Shown here piece by piece: positions 24,093 through 31,955 of a stretch of DNA of 64,000 nt. Each line of letters opens with the position of its first letter. The stretch's first letter is position 1. The DNA comes from Clostridiaceae bacterium (lineage in GTDB: Bacteria > Bacillota > Clostridia > Oscillospirales > Acutalibacteraceae), in NCBI GenBank assembly GCA_016287385.1, contig JAEEWM010000004.1, positions 1-64,000 on the forward strand. The letters run 5' to 3'. Under the pieces are notes generated by a model, which saw nothing but the letters and a program-made list of their open reading frames with translations, ran no database searches and was not told where the DNA came from. A program made the translations under genes and the position numbers.

Positions 24093-24221
24093 GATGTGTT
24101 CCACGCCGCGGAACGTGATATTTCCTTCGAAAGTGATGTGCACCTTGTGCGTGATGTTTGGCTTCGCCAAGTGATGTGCCCTTCGGGCGTGATGTGTGCC
24201 TTTTGCACGAGCGGCGGCAAA
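24093..24221 (+). repeat. Array of short hairpins with GTGATGT linkers (array 2)
   Basis: Six hairpins in a row joined by GTGATGT or GTGATAT: GTTCC/GGAAC, TTC/GAA, GCAC/GTGC, TTGGC/GCCAA, GCCC/GGGC and GTGC/GCAC, loops mostly CTT or TTC. The array ends with ACATCAC, the inverse of the linker. Stems differ from each other and from array 1, while linker length, hairpin size and setting are the same. It lies between the tRNA-Leu terminator and the broken four-helix-bundle gene. Confidence 0.85.
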
Positions 24222-24253
24222 CATCACTAAAAAACAAGGAGTATAAGTAAAGC

Positions 24254-24429
24254 CAGAATCAAAACTTCGTGATTTATCAATGAACTTTTCAATACAAATA
24301 ATTAACATTGTAAAAGAACTGAAAGCCAAACATGAATCTGTGATTTCCAAACAGATAGGGCGTTCGGGCGCTTTGGGCAAAGAAAAATCCGCCTTGAAAA
24401 AGGCGGATTTTTGGTCGGAATGTTCATAA
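24254..24429 (+). pseudogene. Broken four-helix-bundle protein gene
   Basis: In one frame the plus strand reads PESKLRDLSMNFSIQIINIV, then KELKAKHESVISKQIGRSG, which matches the N-terminal third of the four-helix-bundle family and parallels the intact protein at 60-422 (AVAVVNLADSI...ITDQFARAGTS). After the GRSG at 24369 homology stops and the frame runs into a hairpin and a TAA at 24427. The start codon is also lost: AAGGAG at 24236-24241 is followed by GTATAAGTAAAG instead of an ATG. So the gene lacks both its start and its C-terminal two thirds. Confidence 0.75.
24383..24412 (-). terminator. Terminator between the broken gene and the HelD-like gene
   Basis: AAAAATCCGCCTT (24383-24395) pairs with AAGGCGGATTTTT (24400-24412). 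T-runs occur on both strands. It lies 30 bases past the helicase stop and inside the frame of the broken four-helix gene. Confidence 0.75.
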
Positions 24430-24442
24430 CGCAAGTGAAATT

Positions 24443-26548
24443 TTACTTTATTATATATAACTCGCTCAATGCTCTTGTGTATGCTATATATCTTTCGTTT
24501 TTATTCATTTGATTATCAAAAACAAAAACAACATCATACTCTAAGCCCTTTGCTTGTTTTACTGTCAACACATTGGCTTTATCGTCTGCTGACAAATCGT
24601 TAAATGTGCAAAACTCTTTTATCTCAGTTGGAATCTGGTCATAATCATTACATATTATGGCAGTTCGATTGCCGAGTATTAAACTAAGCAGAACTTTCCA
24701 AACTAATGTTTCGCACGATATTTTTTCTACATCTTTCGTTTTTAAACCAAATGAAAAATTCAGCATAGCGAGTTTTTCATTATAGAACTGTACTATTTCT
24801 TCGCTATTTCTATAATTCTCATTTAAGACAAATTTCTCTGCTTGAATATGATTTAATAAATAATCCCAAGCTTCAATGTTGCAACCACTCGGTATTTGCT
24901 GGTTAATATCGCCGTATATATTCAATTTGGCTTTACCATCGTTTATCCGTACCATCAGAATATACTGCAATAAAGATATATCTTGTCCCTCGTCAATGCA
25001 TAAATAAGTATCTTGTTGGCTACCCATTAAAGGACCGTAGTACAAAAATAGTGCCAAAACCTTTGAATATAGTATGGAATCTGTAAGTGGCACATGATTG
25101 CCGGAAACCTTAATACTATTTATGCCAAGGTTACGAAGGGTCTCATCAATGGCATGATCAAGTTTTACTAAACTTCCTTCCTGCGCATAGTTGAGCTTTG
25201 GAGGTATTTTTTCTATTGCTTCTTTTAATTTGTTGGCAAACTTATTAGAATAAATGATTTCTCTAACTTCCTTTGAAAAATCATCCGTTAAGTAATCTTC
25301 TAACCTATAAGGCAAATCATCACTTTTCGCAGTATGTGCAATTCTATACCTTGAAATTACATCTATCCAATATTTTCCGATAGTCATTTTAGGTATTTCT
25401 TCTATACGAAGGTTTTTAGACAACTCATCAATGAAAATATTAAAATTGTTATTCGGTGTGATTATTCTAATCCTTTTGTAATCCATATTAGGATTATTAA
25501 ATTTCATATTTGCAAGTCTGTGCAACAGAATCATTGTTTTACCGCTACCTGCACAACCTTGAACGATTAAATTCTTCTGGAAATCATATTCGATAATAGC
25601 ATTCTGATTCAATTGAATAGAACGAATAATATTGGTAATATTCTTTTCGCCTTTCTTTTCTTCAAGAATCTTCAAAAGGTATAAGTCGGTTATATTCTCT
25701 TTTGTTGCATCAGAAGTTACGTTAAACTCATCATATACTTCAATAAGTTCACTGTCTTTGATATCTATGTTCCGGCGCAATTGTATTGCGTAAGTAATTC
25801 CATTATATGCAAAAGATGAGAGTCTTTTTTCTCGATATCTTCTACCAACTTCAGACCATACTGAAAAAACTGAGCAAGAGCTATCTTTGCTATTATACGA
25901 TTCCTCGCCTATATAAGCGGTAATGGTTTCACTGCCCGATTTTGTGTCCATCCTTGCATAATAGGGACGCTTCTTTATACTTTGCAGAAGAAAAACCTTA
26001 TCTTCCTTTTCACGATTCTTTTTAACTGTTTCTCGCCATTCAAGCTTTTGGTCAAAATCCATCCACCAAGTCTCATTATCCACTTTTTTTATGCCCTTAG
26101 AAGTTTCAACGATATCACCATCAATGGAGGTTTTAACCTTCTCAAGATGTCTCTTTTCTTGATCAAATGCGCTATCATTTTTTATAAAATCGTCTTCGGC
26201 GGGCGCAGAGTAATACTGCTCGTATGAATTGACCTTTTTTCCTTTTGCTAAATCATAAATATAGTTTGCTAAATCAGGATTCTTTTTGCCAAATAAGCCG
26301 CAATAAAAAATATCTCCTAATTTATGCAGATTTTCAAAACTTCTATCGCTGTAAACCTTTTTTGTAAGAGCAATTATTTCCTTAACATCAACAACCTTCT
26401 TATCTATGCAGTCATATCCATCAGAACTATAGACTTCTTTATCACATGTCGTCCCATTTGACCGAAGAGCGACCAACGCCTTTTCCAAGCAATGTATTAG
26501 CCACAGGTTATCTTTTGACGGATAGTCTGACGGTTTCTTTTCTCCCAT
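24443..26548 (-). CDS. HelD-like superfamily I helicase/ATPase
   Basis: 701 residues from the ATG at 26548 (AAGGAG 9 bases before). A long charged N-terminus, then KKRPYYARMDTKSGSETITA, which parallels the PYFGRIDF region of HelD, followed by a UvrD-like core: Walker A IVQGCAGSGKTMILLHRLA near residue 330, Walker B YLCIDEGQDISLLQYIL, and C-terminal motifs VLTVKQAKGLEYDVVFV and ERYIAYTRALSELYII. HelD proteins are motors that clear stalled RNA polymerase; actinobacterial relatives give rifamycin resistance. It is plainly AT-richer than neighbours and lies between two tRNA genes, so probably acquired. UvrD-type repair helicase is less likely. Confidence 0.8.
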   Translation of the reverse strand: MGEKKPSDYPSKDNLWLIHCLEKALVALRSNGTTCDKEVYSSDGYDCIDKKVVDVKEIIALTKKVYSDRSFENLHKLGDIFYCGLFGKKNPDLANYIYDLAKGKKVNSYEQYYSAPAEDDFIKNDSAFDQEKRHLEKVKTSIDGDIVETSKGIKKVDNETWWMDFDQKLEWRETVKKNREKEDKVFLLQSIKKRPYYARMDTKSGSETITAYIGEESYNSKDSSCSVFSVWSEVGRRYREKRLSSFAYNGITYAIQLRRNIDIKDSELIEVYDEFNVTSDATKENITDLYLLKILEEKKGEKNITNIIRSIQLNQNAIIEYDFQKNLIVQGCAGSGKTMILLHRLANMKFNNPNMDYKRIRIITPNNNFNIFIDELSKNLRIEEIPKMTIGKYWIDVISRYRIAHTAKSDDLPYRLEDYLTDDFSKEVREIIYSNKFANKLKEAIEKIPPKLNYAQEGSLVKLDHAIDETLRNLGINSIKVSGNHVPLTDSILYSKVLALFLYYGPLMGSQQDTYLCIDEGQDISLLQYILMVRINDGKAKLNIYGDINQQIPSGCNIEAWDYLLNHIQAEKFVLNENYRNSEEIVQFYNEKLAMLNFSFGLKTKDVEKISCETLVWKVLLSLILGNRTAIICNDYDQIPTEIKEFCTFNDLSADDKANVLTVKQAKGLEYDVVFVFDNQMNKNERYIAYTRALSELYIIK

Positions 26549-26734
26549 ATCTGCTTTCTCCTTGCAATAAAAAAGTGTGTGCAACCGAAGTCACACACAC
26601 CGAAAAACGCGACTTCGATTTGCTACCACACAAAATTCTTGGCACTTCACAGAAGATGCTAAAGAAGAAGTCTGCATTTTTACCGAGATAAAAATACAAC
26701 TCCTGCGAAATACCATATTGAATTTTGTGTGGTA
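26549..26734 (-). promoter_or_regulatory. Attenuator-like leader of the HelD-like gene
   Basis: The 186-base leader (minus strand) begins with TACCACACAAAATTC (26720-26734) and carries its perfect complement 81 bases later (26624-26638). Then CGAAGTC (26611-26617) can pair with GACTTCG (26586-26592), and this overlaps a terminator GTGTGTG/CACACAC followed by six T (26569-26600). The ribosome site AAGGAG comes after the terminator. Mutually exclusive hairpins before the gene are the design of an attenuator. Short frames in the leader (ATG at 26672-26674, reading MQTSSLASSVKCQEFCVVAN, 23 codons; or TTG after GCAGGAG) could be a leader peptide. Confidence 0.6.
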
Positions 26735-26739
26735 TGATC

Positions 26740-26768
26740 ATTATATCACACCATATAAAAAATGGCAA
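26740..26768 (-). promoter_or_regulatory. Promoter of the HelD-like gene
   Basis: On the minus strand TTGCCA (26763-26768), 17-base spacer, TATAAT (26740-26745). Transcription would start at about 26733, exactly at the first arm of the 15-base inverted repeat. Confidence 0.8.
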
Positions 26769-26785
26769 TATTAAATCTCACAAAG

Positions 26786-26894
26786 CCCACTCATGACATC
26801 TTTACAACACGGCTGAAAGTGTCATAGTGGGTTACGCACTTTAAGTGCGTAACCGTTGATACCAACTGAAAAGAGCAGACCGAAAAGTCTGCTC
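26786..26894. repeat. Three consecutive hairpins downstream of tRNA-Pro
   Basis: CCCACTcATGACA (26786-26798) pairs with TGTCATAGTGGG (26820-26831); then GTTACGCACTTTAAGTGCGTAAC (26831-26853); then GAGCAGACcgaaaaGTCTGCTC (26873-26894), which on the minus strand is followed by TTTTC and may be a second tRNA-Pro terminator. No coding capacity is seen. The region separates the helicase promoter from tRNA-Pro. Confidence 0.65.
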
Positions 26895-26912
26895 ACATAC
26901 AAAGAAATATTG

Positions 26913-26958
26913 AAATAAAAATAGAGTATTCATAACTCAATTGCGTTATGAATACTCT
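26913..26958 (-). terminator. Terminator of tRNA-Pro
   Basis: AGAGTATTCATAAC (26923-26936) pairs with GTTATGAATACTCT (26945-26958); on the minus strand it is followed by ATTTTTATTTC. It starts four bases after the CCA. Confidence 0.85.
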
Positions 26959-26961
26959 AAA

Positions 26962-27037
26962 TGGTCGAGGTGACAGGACTCGAACCTGCGGCATCCAGTT
27001 CCCAAAACTGGCGCGCTACCAACTGCGCTACACCTCG
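26962..27037 (-). tRNA. tRNA-Pro(UGG)
   Basis: 76 bases on the minus strand. Acceptor CGAGGTG/CACCTCG, D arm GCGCAGTTGGTAGCGC, anticodon stem CCAGT/ACTGG with loop TTTGGGA giving UGG, T arm CAGGTTCGAGTCCTG, encoded CCA. The 5' half and upstream sequence are duplicated at 27201-27310. Confidence 0.96.
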
Positions 27038-27111
27038 ATAATTATATTGAATTTTGAAAAGTCGGGCTTAATTGCGAAAAGACCGTTTTGGTAACCCACC
27101 TTGCGGTGCCC
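27019..27111. repeat. Direct repeat copy A (tRNA-Pro 5' part plus upstream flank)
   Basis: 93 bases identical by eye to 27218-27310, offset 199. The copy spans the first 19 bases of tRNA-Pro and 74 bases of upstream flank, including an AATATAAT box three bases from the tRNA. Confidence 0.9.
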
Positions 27112-27200
27112 AAAAGTTTTCTCACCTTGGAGCGGTGAAAACTTTTGACCGCTGCGCTTCGACCTGCTCGCTGAATCGTCCGCCGGACGCGCTCGCGGTC

Positions 27201-27237
27201 TCACCCAAAACCGGCAGCCAACTGCGCTACACCTCGA
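27201..27237 (-). pseudogene. 5' fragment of a second tRNA-Pro
   Basis: On the minus strand this repeats the tRNA-Pro acceptor 5' strand and D-arm start (CGAGGTGTAGCGCAGTTGG), then CTGCCGGTTTTGGGTGA, a diverged and shortened version of the D arm and anticodon arm that still shows TTTTGGG. There is no T arm or 3' acceptor strand. It cannot make a tRNA and marks an incomplete duplication. Confidence 0.75.
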
Positions 27238-27310
27238 TAATTATATTGAATTTTGAAAAGTCGGGCTTAATTGCGAAAAGACCGTTTTGGTAACCCACCT
27301 TGCGGTGCCC
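27218..27310. repeat. Direct repeat copy B (tRNA-Pro fragment plus upstream flank)
   Basis: Second copy of the 93-base repeat at 27019-27111. The 106 bases between the copies (27112-27217) hold an AAAAGTTTTC/GAAAACTTTT inverted repeat and GC-rich sequence with no gene. Confidence 0.9.
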
Positions 27311-27439
27311 GAATGAGTATTGAATATCAAAATCGGCAATGGTTATTATACAGAAATCGGCGTATATTGTCAAGAATTATTAAATTATGGAATAACGCTT
27401 CTTTATTGCGGCAAAAATAGGAAATAAAGGAGTGTTTTT

Positions 27440-28762
27440 ATGAATAAGAGAACGTTTGTGAGATTTGTTTCGTTTTTCAGCGCGGCAATACTTATCGCCT
27501 TTGGTATGTACGTTAAAGAATCGCGTAAAAGCGGCAGATACAGGCAGATAATAGAGAACGGCTACGCTGGCGCTTTTGATGAATTGAGTTCAAGTCTTAA
27601 CGATATTTCCGCAAATCTGATTAAAATCACATATGTATCAGCGCCTAAGCAAATGGCGTCTTACGCAAGCGAAATTTACAGTCAGGCACAGCTTGCAAAG
27701 GGCGCGCTTTACAAATTGCCGACAGGTGAGAATGACCTTTCTACGGTGTATAAATTTCTTTCACAGGTGGGCAACTATACGCTTTCGGTCTCGAAAGATG
27801 TGATAAGCGGTAAGGGAATAACGGATAAACAGCGCGATGAGCTTAAAAGTCTTTCCGGAGCCGCCAAAGCGATAACCGAAGCCATAGAGCAAAGCAATAT
27901 GGACTATAACAACCCCGAATACTGGGCGGACGAGATAGAAGGAAAAGTAAAAAATTCGCTTGATAAAAAGAATCTGGGCTCGGCTCTTGACGAGCTTGAA
28001 AGTAATCTTTCCGATTACCCGACGCTTATTTATGACGGCCCTTATTCCGACCATATTCTCGAAAAGAATCCGCTTATGACGGCAAATGCAAGGGAATTTT
28101 CAAAAACTCAGGCACAGGAAGTCGCCGTTACCGTGACAGGGGATAAGAGTATTGAGTATTCGGGTATGCAAAACGGTAAAATCGAATGCTATCGCTTTGG
28201 AAACAGTAATGTCACCGCCACTGTAAGTAAAGCGGGCGGATACGCCGTTTATATGAGAAAATCACGAACCGTAGGCGACCATGAGCTGACCTATGAGAAA
28301 ATGATAGAGAAAGCCAAAAGGTATCTTGAGGATATCGGATTTCAGAATATGGTTGACACCTATTACTTTACCGACGCGGGTATATGCGTTATCAATTTCG
28401 CGTATCTTGACGGACAAACCGTTTGCTATACCGATTTGATAAAGGTCGGCGTTGCCGTTGATAACGGAGAGATTATGCTGCTTGAAACGGTAGGATACCT
28501 CACAAATCACACTCTGCGCGCTTTTGAGGGACTGTCCGCGACCGCCGATGAAGCGCGCGCCGCCGTCAGCGACCTTCTTACGGTTGAAAATACCGCCGTA
28601 GCTCTTATCCCCACAAACGGCGGCGGGGAAGTGCGGTGTTACGAGTTTACCTGTAAAGACGCGGAGGGTACGGATATTATGATATACGTCAACGCTAAAA
28701 ATCTTGACGTTGAGCAGATATATATTCTCCTTAAAACCGACGGTGGCACGCTGGTGAAATAG
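27440..28762 (+). CDS. ypeB: Spore germination protein YpeB
   Basis: 440 residues. One N-terminal membrane helix (about 7-24), a helical YpeB domain (NGYAGAFDELSSSLNDISAN), then PepSY-like modules in the second half (YLEDIGFQNMVDTYYFTDAG, VCYTDLIKVGVAVDNGEIML). In spores YpeB stabilises the cortex-lytic enzyme SleB. No sleB lies next to it, although the two usually form an operon. The ATG at 27440 has AAAGGAG 8 bases before. Its presence is the best sign here of a spore former. A weak start of ATTG repeats gives no clear sigma-G promoter. Confidence 0.88.
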   Translation: MNKRTFVRFVSFFSAAILIAFGMYVKESRKSGRYRQIIENGYAGAFDELSSSLNDISANLIKITYVSAPKQMASYASEIYSQAQLAKGALYKLPTGENDLSTVYKFLSQVGNYTLSVSKDVISGKGITDKQRDELKSLSGAAKAITEAIEQSNMDYNNPEYWADEIEGKVKNSLDKKNLGSALDELESNLSDYPTLIYDGPYSDHILEKNPLMTANAREFSKTQAQEVAVTVTGDKSIEYSGMQNGKIECYRFGNSNVTATVSKAGGYAVYMRKSRTVGDHELTYEKMIEKAKRYLEDIGFQNMVDTYYFTDAGICVINFAYLDGQTVCYTDLIKVGVAVDNGEIMLLETVGYLTNHTLRAFEGLSATADEARAAVSDLLTVENTAVALIPTNGGGEVRCYEFTCKDAEGTDIMIYVNAKNLDVEQIYILLKTDGGTLVK

Positions 28763-28800
28763 TATTGACGGCATCAAAAAAATGTGTTAAAACATTATTT

Positions 28801-29154
28801 ATGAACAGTATTAAACACATTTTTGAACCAAACCCGCTCGCGTGCGGTCAGGCGGTGATAGCAATGATCACCGGCGCCGACGTCGCGGAAATAATCCGGC
28901 TCGCCGGAACGGAGAGGGAAACCACGCTTGCCGATATGAAGAGACTGCTTTCGCTTTACGGATTATCGCTTTCCGGCGAGAGGAGGCAGGCGGAAAGCGT
29001 TTCACAACTGCCCGAAACCGCACTTTTAAGCCTTGAAACGCCTAAATGTTGGCACTGGTCGCTTTACGCCCGCGGCAAGATCTACGACCCGGAGCACGGC
29101 GTGCTCGACGGCTTTCCCGAATCGAACAGAAAATACTTTTGGGAAATAAAATAG
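28801..29154 (+). CDS. Small C39-like papain-fold protein
   Basis: 117 residues from the ATG at 28801 (the frame from 28765 adds residues without support). NPLACGQAVIAMITGADVAE places a Cys after an Asn-Pro-Leu-Ala stretch, as in C39-like peptidases (usually with Gln a few residues before). CWHWSLYARG gives the His, and YDPEHGVLDG the Asp. That is the order of a Cys-His-Asp triad in bacteriocin-processing and related C39 domains, but the Gln before the Cys is missing. It has no transporter domain or signal. A role in cleaving a peptide or amide is possible; the substrate is not evident. Confidence 0.6.
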   Translation: MNSIKHIFEPNPLACGQAVIAMITGADVAEIIRLAGTERETTLADMKRLLSLYGLSLSGERRQAESVSQLPETALLSLETPKCWHWSLYARGKIYDPEHGVLDGFPESNRKYFWEIK

Positions 29155-29164
29155 ATAAAAATGC

Positions 29165-29196
29165 GGACGCGTATCAAAAAAGATACGCGTCCTTTG
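29165..29196 (+). terminator. Terminator of the C39-like gene
   Basis: GGACGCGTATC pairs with GATACGCGTCC around six A, followed by TTTG. It separates convergent genes. Confidence 0.8.
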
Positions 29197-29215
29197 ATAT
29201 TCCGGTCAGAACCGG

Positions 29216-31813
29216 TTATTCTGTCCTGAGTGCTATTACCGGGTCTTTCTTTGCCGCTATCCGCGAGGGGATAAGACCCGCTATAAAGGTCAGCAGTACG
29301 CTTATGACGACGAGAGCTATTCCTCCCGCCGTAGGCAGCACCGCCAAACCGCCTATCGTTGTTATGGCTTTGATTATGGCGTTTATCGGTATAAGCAGTA
29401 AAAGCGTTATTCCTATTCCGATAGCTCCGGCGAAAAGACCGATGATTATCGTTTCGGCATTGAATACATTTGAAATATCCCGCTTTGAAGCGCCCATTGC
29501 GCGGAGTATGCCGATTTCCTTTGTGCGTTCGAGCACCGAAATATAAGTTATAATACCTATCATAATTGATGATACTATAAGCGAAATGCTTACGAAGGCT
29601 ATCAGTATATAGCTTATGGCGTTGATAATCGTGCTGACGGAAGAAAGCATAAGTCCGATGTAATCGGTATAGGTTATGCGATCCGGCTCTTCGGCCTTTT
29701 CATTGTAAGCGTTTATAATATCGGAAAGACTTTCTTTGGCTTTGAAATCTTTTGGATAAAGGCTTATACGACTCGGCATTGAAAGGTCGGATATACCTAT
29801 TTTTTCGCAGTTGCCTTCATAGGTCGAAACGCTGAGCCCGGCTTTGAGCTGGGTTTCAAATTTTGAAACAATCTGCTTTTCCGTGTAACCTTCTGCCTGC
29901 ATTGAAACGATATACTCATTGTATTTTGCAACCGCTTCCTGCGGGAGAGTGGCGAGAAAAGCGTTAAGGTCATCCATGGTATATTCCGTGTCGTTTGCAA
30001 AGGGCAGACCGGTGAATACGTCTGTGTCGGGATGTTCCTTCTGTTCTTTTGCGATCTCAGTCTGATTTATTTCATTTATGACTTCCGTCATAAGCGAACT
30101 CAGGTAACCTACGCTGCCGCTTGCCGCGGTATTTGCGGAATTGCTTTGCGCTTTTAAGATACCTACGACTTTAATCTCGCGCGATTTTTCAAGGATATCG
30201 TGAATATAAAGCTCATCCTCGCTCATATCCTGCCAGAGTCCCAAATCGTTCTTTTGGTAATAATCGGTGTTCAGAAGCAGTTTGAAACGAAGTCCAAGTA
30301 TCCGGTCGAAAGTATATGAGGTTTCCTGCGGCTTTTCAAGTTTCTCGCCGTTTTGAGCTTTCTTTATCATTTCGGTAAGCTCGCTTGCGTCTTTAAGACC
30401 CAGTGAGTACAACGTGTAATCGCTTATCCGGTTGTTTTTATCGACAATAACGACTACTTCATTTGAGTTTTGAGGCATAGAGCCCGCCAGAACCTCGTAT
30501 TGCTTTTCAAGCAGTTCTTTATTGTCGAGCAGCTCCTGCCATACATTATTATCGCTAGTAGTCATGGTTGAGGAATAGGGTGTGCTGCCTTCGGTAAAAC
30601 CGAGAAGCTCAAGTATCCCGCTCGGATTTACGCGGTATCCGTCGGGCGTGTATATATTGAGAGTCGTTTTGTAAGAGTATTTTATATCGGAGCAATAGTC
30701 CTTTATATTGTCTTTTCCGCTTTCGATATACTCTTTGAATTTTTTAAGATTATTTGTCCGCGAACCGTTAATCATCGAAGTCATCATATCTGTCATGATA
30801 TTATTGGAATAAATCATTTCGTCGCTGCGACCGGACTGTTCTTCGCTGTTCTTCATTAGTTCGGTTATAACGTCGCCGAAATCGATACCGCTTTGCTCAA
30901 TTGCTATGGGGTAACTTGAAAGCGTATCCTCTTCAACGCGGTCAATATAGGCGTTTACGCCGCTTGAAAGTGAGAGTATAAGCGCGATACCTATAATACC
31001 TATCGAGCCGGCAAAGGCGGTAAGAACGGTTCTCGCCTTTTTGGTCATGAGGTTGTTAAGCGAAAGCGAAAACGCCGTAAGCCAGGACATTGACGGCTTT
31101 TTGACCTTGCTCTCGTCCTTCACGGCGGAGGGTATGGTGAACGGGTCGGTATCGCCGGTGATTTTACCGTCTAAAAGATTAATTATTCTTGTGGAATAAC
31201 GGTTGGCAAGGTCGGGATTATGGGTTACCATGATTACGAGCCGGTCTCTTGAAATCTCTTTCAAAAGTTCCATTATCTGTATGCTTGTTTCACTGTCAAG
31301 CGCGCCGGTCGGTTCATCCGCAAGCAGTATTCCCGGGTTGTTTACAAGGGCGCGCGCTATAGCGACCCTTTGCATCTGACCGCCCGACATCTGATTCGGC
31401 TTTTTGTTTAGCTGGTCGCCGAGGCCGACGCGTTCAAGAGCTTCTTTTGCGCGTTTTCTGCGCTCGGCACGTTTGACGCCCGAAAGAGTAAGCGAAAGCT
31501 CTACGTTTTTAAGCACGCTTTGGTGGGGAATAAGATTATAACTCTGGAACACAAAACCGATAGTATGGTTTCTGTAAGTGTTCCAGTCCTTATCGCGGTA
31601 TTTTTTTGTCGAAACACCGGACACTTCCATATCGCCGCTCTCATACCGGTCAAGTCCGCCGATAATGTTGAGCAGAGTGGTTTTGCCGCAACCCGAGGGT
31701 CCGAGCACCGATACGAACTCGCTGTCCCTGAAAGCGATGCTTACGTCATTGAGCGCAATTACTTCCGTATCGCCGGTTTTGTAGATTTTTTTGATGTTTT
31801 TAAGTTCAAGCAT
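29216..31813 (-). CDS. ABC transporter, ATPase fused to FtsX-like permease
   Basis: 865 residues. N-terminal MacB/LolD-type ATPase: Walker A GPSGCGKTTL near residue 38, QSYNLIPHQSVLKN Q-loop region, signature MSGGQMQRVAIARAL near 143, Walker B LLADEPTGALDSET. Permease half: one helix at about 260-285, a large extracytoplasmic domain of about 420 residues, then three helices near 735-850 with the FtsX motif YISVLERTKEIGILRAMGAS. Such fused proteins export antimicrobial peptides or lipoproteins, or act as mechanotransmitters. An extended -10 promoter TGCTATAAT lies at 31843-31851 (minus). No two-component system adjoins it. Confidence 0.92.
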   Translation of the reverse strand: MLELKNIKKIYKTGDTEVIALNDVSIAFRDSEFVSVLGPSGCGKTTLLNIIGGLDRYESGDMEVSGVSTKKYRDKDWNTYRNHTIGFVFQSYNLIPHQSVLKNVELSLTLSGVKRAERRKRAKEALERVGLGDQLNKKPNQMSGGQMQRVAIARALVNNPGILLADEPTGALDSETSIQIMELLKEISRDRLVIMVTHNPDLANRYSTRIINLLDGKITGDTDPFTIPSAVKDESKVKKPSMSWLTAFSLSLNNLMTKKARTVLTAFAGSIGIIGIALILSLSSGVNAYIDRVEEDTLSSYPIAIEQSGIDFGDVITELMKNSEEQSGRSDEMIYSNNIMTDMMTSMINGSRTNNLKKFKEYIESGKDNIKDYCSDIKYSYKTTLNIYTPDGYRVNPSGILELLGFTEGSTPYSSTMTTSDNNVWQELLDNKELLEKQYEVLAGSMPQNSNEVVVIVDKNNRISDYTLYSLGLKDASELTEMIKKAQNGEKLEKPQETSYTFDRILGLRFKLLLNTDYYQKNDLGLWQDMSEDELYIHDILEKSREIKVVGILKAQSNSANTAASGSVGYLSSLMTEVINEINQTEIAKEQKEHPDTDVFTGLPFANDTEYTMDDLNAFLATLPQEAVAKYNEYIVSMQAEGYTEKQIVSKFETQLKAGLSVSTYEGNCEKIGISDLSMPSRISLYPKDFKAKESLSDIINAYNEKAEEPDRITYTDYIGLMLSSVSTIINAISYILIAFVSISLIVSSIMIGIITYISVLERTKEIGILRAMGASKRDISNVFNAETIIIGLFAGAIGIGITLLLLIPINAIIKAITTIGGLAVLPTAGGIALVVISVLLTFIAGLIPSRIAAKKDPVIALRTE

Positions 31814-31888
31814 AATGACTCTCCAAATAGCAGTATAGTGCTATTATAGCAACAATACTTTACAAAATTGTTAAATAAATAAAAACAA

Positions 31889-31917
31889 TTGCCAAAATTA
31901 AAAAAAAGTGCTATAAT
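31889..31917 (+). promoter_or_regulatory. Promoter of the class A PBP gene
   Basis: TTGCCA (31889-31894), 17-base spacer ending TGC, TATAAT (31912-31917), so also an extended -10. Confidence 0.85.
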
Positions 31918-31955
31918 ATCTTGATGTGGCAAAACGATTGCGGAGGTGAGATACT

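Noticed and set aside
24093..24221. CRISPR array or tandem terminators
   Set aside because: Hairpins are too short for terminators, lack T-runs and are joined by a constant linker; not repeat-spacer units.
24443..26548. UvrD-type DNA repair helicase or a defence nuclease-helicase
   Set aside because: The N-terminal region before Walker A matches the HelD-type insert (PYYARMD region and following) and no nuclease domain is present.
27112..27217. Insertion sequence between the tRNA-Pro repeats
   Set aside because: Only 106 bases with no transposase remnant and no clear terminal inverted repeats or target duplication other than the 93-base tRNA repeat.
29797..30000. Small minus-strand frames inside the ABC transporter gene
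   Set aside because: Shadows of the real minus-strand ABC reading frame without ribosome sites.
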